Notes under the pieces: generated by a model
Told to the model about the DNA's origin: nothing
Database searches by the model: none
What the model saw: only the letters and a program-made list of their open reading frames with translations
Assembly (NCBI GenBank): GCA_900543505.1
Contig: UQSB01000058.1
Coordinates: 1 to 11,518, forward strand
DNA length: 11,518 bases
Direction: 5' to 3'
Source: an uncultured Collinsella sp.
Lineage (GTDB): Bacteria > Actinomycetota > Coriobacteriia > Coriobacteriales > Coriobacteriaceae
Program-made: the position numbers and the translations under genes
Part shown: in pieces, positions 6,738 to 11,518 of the stretch
Numbering within the stretch: position 1 is the stretch's first letter
Layout of the letters: each line of letters begins with the position of its first letter

Positions 6738-8537
6738 CTACAGTCGTTGACACACCACGGACACACGCTGACCGTCAAAACCAAAGCCCCAACGCATGCG
6801 CCCGACGGCGGGGCGCGGCACGCGGATATCATCGATGCCGTCGCGCTCTATGTCGAGCAGCGCCTGAACCGCTAACAGTTCCAGGCCCAGGGCATCGACG
6901 CCAGGGTCATACAACATGTTGATCGTAATGAGCGGTCGCTCATCGAGCATGCCGAGCGTGTCGGCCACGTCAAACACCCGACCGGTGGGAATCACCTGGA
7001 TATCCCAGCGATCCGAGACGCCACTTCGCTTGGAGCTGGGATTGCAATAGCCGGACAGTCCAAAGCAAAGCCCCTGCAGCGCCAGATGATAGGCTGTCGT
7101 CATATCTGATTTGTCCACATCGATGCCCAGATCGCCGATAGCACAGCTCAAAGCTTGCTTTACAGCGTCCTCGTCTCCTCGACACAACCCGTCATGGAAC
7201 GAGTCGATAACTCCAACGTCCTCAACGGCGCACTCAAACCATTCCAGAATTACAAGACGGAGCGCCTGACGCACTTCGTTGTTAGGCAGGCGCAGGGAAC
7301 GAAGGCACGCGCCGTCCTCCGAATGCCCTGTCATGTCCGTCGTAAGAAATCCAGACAGATACAGCGCAGTCCAGATAACTTCGGGCTTGGCGGCATCGAC
7401 CTCCTCGGCATGCACATGCACTGGCGCCTCAATAAACCCATGCGGCTCAACCAAATCGAACAATGCGGACAGGCGCATGAGATTCCAGTCACCGACGCAT
7501 GCGCTCAGACGGTCGGCGTAACCATACAGATCCGCCCGAACGGGCGCGACGCAATCGCGCTGTGCGTAGTCCACCACGCGCTCCGGGCTCGAGCAATAAA
7601 AACCACCAAACAGATAGCCCTCGAGCCACTCACGCGCGTCATCCAGACAGCCGTTGCGACCGATGCAATCCAACAGCACTTGGACTTCGTCGTCCGAAAA
7701 ACCGAACCATCGATCACACCAACTCGACAACGCTGTCGCCGACCGATAGGAAACCCCACGTTGGGACAACGCAAACTCGGCATGACCGGGGCGCTCGCCC
7801 ATCAGACACGTCAATCGCAACGAGTCGCCGGCATCGGCAATGGTGTCGAACAACATTCGGCTGAGCGACTCTAGGGAATCCACGCTACCGTCGTCCTTAG
7901 CGTCCAAACGCTTTGGACATACCGCGTCGTAGTCGTCTATCAGAAGAACAACCTGCTCATCGAAAGCTGCCTGGAGCAGCTTGATAAGCACGCCAAGCGC
8001 CGCATCGATCTCCTTATCGCTGGCCACCCCACGCGCCGCCCTCTCGATAAGACGGACTTCACGTCTTGACAGATCAGGTGCGGCAAGCAGCGGCAGCAAT
8101 CGGGCGCACTCGTTCGCGACAGCGCTGCGAATAGCCGCCGCAGCATCGGCGTCGCGCCCCGCAGCGGCAGCTGAAAAGTCGAGCGTGATGACCGGATAAC
8201 TCGCGTACTCATCACGATAGCGACCGCCGCCCGCCTGCCAAATCTGGGTACCAGCGAACAGGCTTCGATCCGGCAGCCGGTGATCAGGTCGTTCCAAATA
8301 GCACTTGAGCATCGATAAATTCATGCTCTTGCCAAAACCCTTGGGCCGACAGCAAAACGCAATAGGTGCTTCACTGTCCAATATATCGGCAATAAACATA
8401 GTCTTATCGACGAGCAAACACCGATTGATTGCATCGGAAAAGTCGTGTGCATCAACCGGTAGAGCTGCGCTATCCGCATGATTGAGCAACCGTGCACCAA
8501 ACGCATGAGTAAAACCACAATTCACCTGTTCAGACAC
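6738..8537 (-). CDS. AAA-ATPase-like protein with degenerate C-terminal PD-(D/E)XK nuclease domain
   Basis: 599 residues from GTG (8537-8535), chosen because AAGGAG lies 8 nt upstream and a promoter-like pair lies just beyond; a longer frame to 8711 has no such support. It belongs to the bacterial AAA-ATPase (PF09820-type) plus PD-(D/E)XK (PF08011-type) family. LLVDKTMFI (41-49) corresponds to the family's YVDKT motif, CRPKGFGKSM (63-72) to its RPRRFGKS Walker A, and LLIDDYD (198-204) to Walker B, with Asp replacing the usual Glu of IDEYD. Near the C-terminus HLALQGL (484-490) and DRWDI (509-513) mark the nuclease fold and keep one acidic residue (D512). The position of the usual E-x-K reads INML (539-542), so catalysis is probably lost. 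The cellular role of the family is not firmly established; mobile or regulatory roles are discussed. It is a single gene with its own promoter and is cysteine-rich for its size. Confidence 0.8.
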   Translation of the reverse strand: MSEQVNCGFTHAFGARLLNHADSAALPVDAHDFSDAINRCLLVDKTMFIADILDSEAPIAFCCRPKGFGKSMNLSMLKCYLERPDHRLPDRSLFAGTQIWQAGGGRYRDEYASYPVITLDFSAAAAGRDADAAAAIRSAVANECARLLPLLAAPDLSRREVRLIERAARGVASDKEIDAALGVLIKLLQAAFDEQVVLLIDDYDAVCPKRLDAKDDGSVDSLESLSRMLFDTIADAGDSLRLTCLMGERPGHAEFALSQRGVSYRSATALSSWCDRWFGFSDDEVQVLLDCIGRNGCLDDAREWLEGYLFGGFYCSSPERVVDYAQRDCVAPVRADLYGYADRLSACVGDWNLMRLSALFDLVEPHGFIEAPVHVHAEEVDAAKPEVIWTALYLSGFLTTDMTGHSEDGACLRSLRLPNNEVRQALRLVILEWFECAVEDVGVIDSFHDGLCRGDEDAVKQALSCAIGDLGIDVDKSDMTTAYHLALQGLCFGLSGYCNPSSKRSGVSDRWDIQVIPTGRVFDVADTLGMLDERPLITINMLYDPGVDALGLELLAVQALLDIERDGIDDIRVPRPAVGRMRWGFGFDGQRVSVVCQRL

Positions 8538-8570
8538 CGTAGACTCTCCTTCTAACGCAGCACGATGCCC

Positions 8571-8598
8571 ATTGTAGCGAGCGGGTAGAGCGCAACAA
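8571..8598 (-). promoter_or_regulatory. Promoter of the AAA-ATPase-like gene
   Basis: On the minus strand TTGTTG (8593-8598) and TACAAT (8571-8576) are separated by 16 nt. Transcription would start near 8564, giving a leader of about 27 nt that holds the AAGGAG ribosome site of the GTG start at 8537. Confidence 0.55.
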
Positions 8599-8637
8599 TA
8601 TCGACATGCAAACGTTTCGGGCAGCGGTAGCAACAGA

Positions 8638-8649
8638 CCCCCGAGGGGG
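8638..8649. repeat. GC palindrome upstream of the AAA-ATPase-like gene
   Basis: CCCCC-GA-GGGGG, a 5-bp inverted repeat with a 2-nt centre, lies about 40 bp upstream of the predicted -35 of the 6738-8537 gene and 22 bp from the terminator of the wall protein. It may be an operator or nothing; the sequence does not decide. Confidence 0.35.
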
Positions 8650-8660
8650 CATAACAAATC

Positions 8661-8672
8661 GTTGCACAACAA
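8661..8672. repeat. GTTGCACAACAA box, downstream copy
   Basis: This 12-mer is identical to 10631-10642, which lies upstream of the same wall-protein gene. Its core GTTG-CA-CAAC is an inverted repeat. Here it overlaps the T-tract of the intrinsic terminator at 8671-8704. Confidence 0.45.
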
Positions 8673-8704
8673 AAAAGGGGCCCGATGCCGCCGCACCGGA
8701 CCCC
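8671..8704 (-). terminator. Strong Rho-independent terminator of the wall-protein gene
   Basis: On the minus strand a 12-bp stem (8693-8704 with 8677-8688, two G-U pairs, otherwise complete) closes on the loop GGCG. It is followed by TTTTTT (8676-8671). It starts 34 nt after the stop codon of the 8738-10558 gene and separates that gene from the AAA-ATPase-like gene further along the same strand. Confidence 0.9.
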
Positions 8705-8737
8705 GTCCCAAACTCTTATAGAAAACGATCTGGAAGA

Positions 8738-10558
8738 TTACTCCTCCGAGCCGTCCTCCCCAGAAGCCTTCTTCTGCTGATCGAGCTTATGCTTACCACT
8801 TACGATAGACGTAGCGCCCAGTGTGGCCAAGCTTGCACTGGCAAGGCTCGCCATCACAATCAGATCGCCCGTCTTGGGCATGTTGCCGCCCGAAGACTTG
8901 GTAGTTGTAGTCGTCGTGGTCGTGATGGTCACCGTTTTGGAGTCATTTTGCTCCTGGACCTGGTCATCGGTGTTGCCCTTACCGCTGTCCTCGCTCTGCT
9001 GCTTTCCGTCCTCAGTCTTGCCTTTGCTCTTGTCTTTCTCCTCAGATTCAGACTTCTTATCCTCGTCCTTCTTCTGTTCGGACTTGTCGCTCTTCTCCTC
9101 AGAGCTAGAACCCTTATCGGATTCGGTCTTCTCGGAAGCCTTGTCCTTGGAGTCGCCCTTTGCGGCTTCGATCTTTTCCGTGGAAACCTGATCAGAGTTG
9201 CCCTTGTTCTGGGTCGAGCCGTTATTGACGCCAGCCATCAGCGAAGAGCCCAGCGTAGAACCAAGCTGCTCGGAGAAAGAAGGCTTCTTGTCCGGCGAAG
9301 CAACGGGAACGTCCGGCGCCTTATTCGAGTCATCCTTGGAAGCATCGGAACCAGGGGTTGCGTCAGAGCCGGAGCCGTTGTTAGAGCCGGTGCCAACGGA
9401 CGAATCGCTCGAGCCGGTGGATGAGTTAGAGGTGCCAGCGCCGGTCGAACCAGAAGCGTCGCTGTCCGTATTGCCGGCAGAGCTTGAAGACGAATCGCCC
9501 GCAGCAGAGCCGTTTGAATCGGAGCCGTTCGAGGTAGAGCCGTTGTTGGTAGTGCCACCAGCAGAGCCATCACCGTCAGCACCGGTCGAGGGCGCATCCA
9601 TCCTGTCATCGTTGGCATCGTCGCTCGAGTCGTCATTCGAATCAGGCGTCGGCGAGGGCGCCGGCGTGGGCTCGGGCTGCACGGGCGTCGCAGCGGCAGC
9701 GGCCTCGTCCTCGGCGATATAAACCAAGCAGTCCTTCAGCTCGTTGCGGTAGCGGTTCTTCCAGCCCTCATGATACTGGGGCTGGCTCGAATACTTGGTC
9801 GCCACGTTATTGACCACACTGTTGGAAAGCGCCGTCACAAACTCGCGATCAGCCATACTGTTAGAAAGGTTTGCCCAACGGAAGAAGTCCCTGCAACCAC
9901 CGGTGCCGCACATGTTGGTGATGCTCCACACCATGCCCTTAACGCAATCGGCACGGCCCGAAATATCAATGCCCAGGCCGCTCTTGAGCCACGCCTCGGT
10001 CACCGCATAGTACGAGTTGTACGCATAGGCATCTTGCAGAGCCGAAAACTCAGCAGGGTCGGTGTTATAAGCGCCCTGGAAGGCCTCCTGCGCAATACGG
10101 CCCAGCTCAGTGAGCTGGCCGTTCTCGTACATGGCATTGCTCGTGTTAGAAATCTCGCTGCCGCGATCAATCGCATCCTTGAGCATGCTGTATTTCTCGG
10201 GATTGTAGTTGTAGACCTGCTTCATAAACGGAATGAGCGACCAACGACGGTCGAACTGGTAATAACCCAGCGCGTTATAGCCGTCGCCATACGAAAAGCC
10301 CTGGTTATAGTTGCCATGGCTCTCGTACTTGGTAAAGTACTTCATCTCGGGAGTCACGTTGACAAACGAAACGCCCTGGACCGACCTCAGCACGCCCGAG
10401 AAGGACTGCTGGGTGTAGAAACCTTTGTCGATATCGGTGGCATCCGAGGCAACGCCCGGCGTGGGCTCCTCGGCGGCGGCGGGTGCCGGCGCGGAAACGG
10501 CGCCAAACGAAAGCGCCAGCGTCAGGCCCGCGACAATAGCAGAATGCTTGGGCTGCAT
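8738..10558 (-). CDS. Secreted, sortase-anchored wall protein with lysozyme-like domain
   Basis: 606 residues; ATG at 10558 with GGGAGG 5 nt upstream. Residues 1-29 are a signal peptide: hydrophobic SAIVAGLTLALSFGAVSA, then APAPAAA|EE as the likely cleavage site. Residues about 55-285 form the catalytic-looking domain. KYESHGNYNQGFSYGDGYNA (77-96) and GYYQFDRRWSL (98-108) resemble the glutamate-centred motif of lysozyme/transglycosylase-like phage and bacterial wall hydrolases, so E79 is the candidate catalytic acid. Four cysteines (205, 217, 222, 277) could form disulfides outside the cell. Residues about 286-410 are rich in Ser, Asp, Gly and Asn, and 460-535 in Lys, Glu and Ser, followed by eight Thr; this is an unfolded spacer across the wall. 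The C-terminus has MPKTGD (560-565), a hydrophobic stretch (about 566-588) and KHK, a sorting signal with Met in place of Leu. Predicted role: peptidoglycan remodelling at the surface. The hydrolase assignment rests on motif resemblance alone. Confidence 0.8.
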   Translation of the reverse strand: MQPKHSAIVAGLTLALSFGAVSAPAPAAAEEPTPGVASDATDIDKGFYTQQSFSGVLRSVQGVSFVNVTPEMKYFTKYESHGNYNQGFSYGDGYNALGYYQFDRRWSLIPFMKQVYNYNPEKYSMLKDAIDRGSEISNTSNAMYENGQLTELGRIAQEAFQGAYNTDPAEFSALQDAYAYNSYYAVTEAWLKSGLGIDISGRADCVKGMVWSITNMCGTGGCRDFFRWANLSNSMADREFVTALSNSVVNNVATKYSSQPQYHEGWKNRYRNELKDCLVYIAEDEAAAAATPVQPEPTPAPSPTPDSNDDSSDDANDDRMDAPSTGADGDGSAGGTTNNGSTSNGSDSNGSAAGDSSSSSAGNTDSDASGSTGAGTSNSSTGSSDSSVGTGSNNGSGSDATPGSDASKDDSNKAPDVPVASPDKKPSFSEQLGSTLGSSLMAGVNNGSTQNKGNSDQVSTEKIEAAKGDSKDKASEKTESDKGSSSEEKSDKSEQKKDEDKKSESEEKDKSKGKTEDGKQQSEDSGKGNTDDQVQEQNDSKTVTITTTTTTTTKSSGGNMPKTGDLIVMASLASASLATLGATSIVSGKHKLDQQKKASGEDGSEE

Positions 10559-10627
10559 AAGATCCTCCCTGCATTGGTGTAGTTAAAGTTCAGTTTGCAA
10601 AGATAAAATAAGTATTGCAGCTCGCCC

Positions 10628-10670
10628 GTTGTTGCACAACAACCCCTCGGTAAACGGCAACAACCCTCCG
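10628..10670. promoter_or_regulatory. CAACAAC box array upstream of the wall-protein gene
   Basis: GTTGTTG (10628-10634) and CAACAAC (10637-10643) form a perfect 7-bp inverted repeat around CA. A further CAACAAC lies at 10658-10664, exactly 21 bp (two helical turns) from the second. The 13-mers at 10637-10649 and 10658-10670 match at 11 of 13 positions. The inverted repeat lies 70-85 bp upstream of the ATG, where the -35 region of the minus-strand promoter (TACTTATTTTAT patch, 10603-10614) would fall. It therefore looks like an operator, although the factor is unknown. Confidence 0.5.
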
Positions 10671-10696
10671 TGAAATCTTAAGGAATTGCGCTCAAC

Positions 10697-11128
10697 CTAC
10701 AATTTGATGTCGAAGTTGATTTCGGGGACGGCAGCAAGGTCGGCCAACGTCACGCCGTCGACGTACTTTTCGATCACGTCGTCCAGACCGCGCCAGAATT
10801 TGACGGTCGAGCAAAGATCGCTGCGGGCGCAGCTGTTGTCGATGCCATCGCACGCCACCGGAGCCGTGCTGCCCTCGACGGCGCGCAGGATGTCGCCGGC
10901 ACGCACCTCGGCCGGGTCCTTGGCCATCATGTAGCCGCCGCCCTTGCCGCGCACGCTCTTAAGGAGGCCCGCCTTCATGAGCGGACGGACCAGCTGTTCC
11001 AGATACTTTTGCGAGATACGCTCGCGGTCGGCGACCTCGCGCAGGGCGATCTTGCCCTCGGCGTCACCAAGCGCTGCGATATAGATCATCAGTCGGAGGG
11101 CATAGCGGCCCTTAGAAGAAATGAGCAT
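10697..11128 (-). CDS. Rrf2-family transcriptional regulator, probable Fe-S sensor (IscR/SufR-like)
   Basis: 143 residues, ATG at 11128 with GGGAGG 6 nt upstream. The protein begins MLISSKGRYALRLM, the standard Rrf2 start. The winged-helix DNA-binding domain covers about residues 1-70, with recognition-helix region ISQKYLEQLVRPLMKAG (38-54) and wing SVRGKGGGYMMAKDP (58-72). The sensor loop has cysteines C93, C100 and C106 (C-X6-C-X5-C), the three-cysteine pattern of IscR/NsrR-type members that bind an Fe-S cluster. It lies divergent to sufC, separated by a 224-nt spacer with four matching half-sites. Together these suggest a repressor or sensor that adjusts SUF Fe-S assembly to cluster supply and also controls itself. 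CymR-like members without a cluster usually lack these cysteines. An NsrR-like nitric-oxide role cannot be excluded. Confidence 0.88.
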   Translation of the reverse strand: MLISSKGRYALRLMIYIAALGDAEGKIALREVADRERISQKYLEQLVRPLMKAGLLKSVRGKGGGYMMAKDPAEVRAGDILRAVEGSTAPVACDGIDNSCARSDLCSTVKFWRGLDDVIEKYVDGVTLADLAAVPEINFDIKL

Positions 11129-11148
11129 ACCTACCCTCCCATTGCATC

Positions 11149-11223
11149 TGGGACAACATAACCAGGTTTGTTTGTCCCATTTCTTAAGTAAGTGGGACAA
11201 ACACAACAGGTTATTTTGTCCCA
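11149..11223. promoter_or_regulatory. Four-half-site operator array between the Rrf2 gene and sufC
   Basis: Two 31-bp inverted repeats with the same geometry: TGGGACAA (11149-11156) with TTGTCCCA (11172-11179), and TGGGACAA (11193-11200) with TTGTCCCA (11216-11223). Each pair is 15 bp apart. The inner parts share CAGGTT. The half-sites are spaced 23, 21 and 23 bp, roughly two helical turns each, so all four face the same side of the DNA. The first lies 20 nt before the ATG of the Rrf2 gene, next to its ribosome site, and the last 129 nt before sufC. No T-tract follows, which argues against a terminator. Confidence 0.7.
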
Positions 11224-11244
11224 GAATTTGAAAAGTCGAGTGGA

Positions 11245-11268
11245 TTAGTCGGGTTTTCCCTTGACTAA
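11245..11268. promoter_or_regulatory. Inverted repeat overlapping the candidate sufC -35 element
   Basis: TTAGTC (11245-11250) and GACTAA (11263-11268) form a 6-bp inverted repeat 12 bp apart. The inner GGG-TTTT-CCC (11251-11260) can pair too. The right arm overlaps TTGACT at 11261-11266. It could be an operator for a second regulator or a small hairpin. Confidence 0.4.
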
Positions 11269-11288
11269 CGCCGAACCCATAGTAACTT
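11261..11288 (+). promoter_or_regulatory. Candidate promoter of the suf operon
   Basis: TTGACT (11261-11266) is a five-of-six match to the -35 consensus. With a 16-nt spacer it is followed by TAACTT (11283-11288), a weaker -10. Initiation would be near 11295, about 58 nt before the sufC ATG. The Rrf2 half-site array lies 38 bp upstream of this -35. Confidence 0.4.
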
Positions 11289-11352
11289 TATTCCGAGAAG
11301 ATTCCTAGGGTTTCGCACACCCATGAGTACACCATATACAGAGAGGGACAGC

Positions 11353-11518
11353 ATGAGCGCAAATCCGCTGCTTTCCATCGAAGGTCTGACCGCCTCCGTG
11401 GACGAAAAGACCATCCTCCACAACGTCAACCTTAACGTCGCTGCCGGCGAGACCCACGTGTTGATGGGACCCAACGGCGCCGGCAAGTCCACCCTTGGCC
11501 ACCTGGTCATGGGCGACC
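11353..11518 (+). CDS. sufC: SufC, ATPase of the SUF Fe-S cluster assembly complex (5' part only)
   Basis: The first 55 codons are visible; the rest lies past the window. Start ATG at 11353 has GAGGGA 4 nt upstream. An in-frame ATG 30 nt earlier (11323) lacks a ribosome site. Residues 6-31 (LLSIEGLTASVDEK followed by TILHNVNLNVAA) and the Walker A GPNGAGKST (residues 40-48, in VLMGPNGAGKSTLGHLVMGD) match SufC closely, including the MGPNG context and the following L-x-x-x-L-M-G. SufC is a soluble ABC-type ATPase that forms SufBC2D with SufB and SufD to build Fe-S clusters. Having sufC first, behind an Rrf2 gene, suggests a sufC-led operon running off the right edge. Other ABC ATPases share Walker A, so the call leans on the whole N-terminal context and the Rrf2 neighbour. 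Confidence 0.85.
   Translation, partial: MSANPLLSIEGLTASVDEKTILHNVNLNVAAGETHVLMGPNGAGKSTLGHLVMGD

Noticed and set aside
5926..6753. 275-codon minus-strand frame opposite the GlfT2-like gene
   Set aside because: It is a shadow of a gene with intact catalytic motifs, and its composition is unlike a real protein.
8538..8711. 58-codon N-terminal extension of the AAA-ATPase-like gene to an upstream ATG
   Set aside because: It would run through the predicted promoter, the GC palindrome and the upstream terminator. The GTG at 8537 has a good ribosome site, and family homology starts after it.
8904..8935. Thr-run repeat as a phase-variation slippage tract
   Set aside because: The eight Thr codons use mixed third bases (ACG, ACC, ACT, ACA), so there is no long pure repeat to slip on.
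8606..10582. Plus-strand open frames opposite the wall protein (8606-9424, 8823-9191, 9198-9722, 9770-10582)
   Set aside because: They mirror the low-complexity Ser/Asp/Lys/Thr codons, for example a run of Val opposite the Thr run. The minus strand has a signal peptide, sorting signal and terminator.
11129..11206. 26-codon N-terminal extension of the Rrf2 regulator
   Set aside because: It would translate the operator half-sites. The Rrf2 fold begins at MLISSKGRYALR, directly behind GGGAGG.
11149..11223. Reading the TGGGACAA inverted repeats as intrinsic terminators or a CRISPR-like array
   Set aside because: No T-tract follows any stem, there are only two repeat pairs and no spacer-repeat pattern. 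Location between divergent genes fits operators better.
11323..11325. Upstream in-frame ATG as the sufC start
   Set aside because: No Shine-Dalgarno precedes it, whereas GAGGGA lies 4 nt before the ATG at 11353, and SufC homology begins just after that.

Overview
The window looks like a piece of chromosome from a high-GC, Gram-positive gut actinobacterium of the Coriobacteriia, most likely a Collinsella relative. This is an inference from GC-rich third positions, a sortase-type wall protein, a GlfT2-like transferase and an Rrf2 regulator divergent from sufC; no marker gene settles it. There is no rRNA, tRNA, CRISPR array, insertion sequence or phage gene.

Positions 1-5441 are one minus-strand operon of five family-2 glycosyltransferases (GT2), read from 5441 down to beyond position 1. 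The first four genes alternate between two paralogue types in the order A1 (4338-5441), B1 (3291-4331), A2 (2098-3216), B2 (1018-2085). They are followed by a GT2 of different build (1-1017) cut by the window edge. The genes are almost touching, apart from a 74-nt gap between B1 and A2, as expected if a two-gene module had been duplicated in tandem. The operon probably builds a cell-surface polysaccharide or wall teichoic-type glycan.

A 256-nt divergent spacer (5442-5697) separates this operon from a plus-strand GlfT2-like glycosyltransferase (5698-6717), probably of the same pathway. Convergent with it is a 599-residue AAA-ATPase-like protein of the family that normally carries a C-terminal PD-(D/E)XK nuclease domain (6738-8537). 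Its ATPase motifs are recognisable, but the nuclease E-x-K pair appears to be lost.

Next comes a secreted 606-residue wall protein (8738-10558). It has a signal peptide, a lysozyme-like domain, about 260 residues of Ser/Asp/Gly- then Lys/Glu-rich linker, and an MPKTGD sorting signal. It ends in a strong intrinsic terminator and has a small array of CAACAAC boxes upstream.

The right end holds a three-cysteine Rrf2-family regulator (10697-11128, minus) divergent from the start of sufC (11353 onward, plus), the ATPase of the SUF Fe-S assembly machine. The 224-nt spacer between them contains four evenly spaced TGGGACAA half-sites in alternating orientation. These look like the operator array through which the Rrf2 protein could sense Fe-S status and control itself and suf. 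This array is the most interesting regulatory structure in the window.
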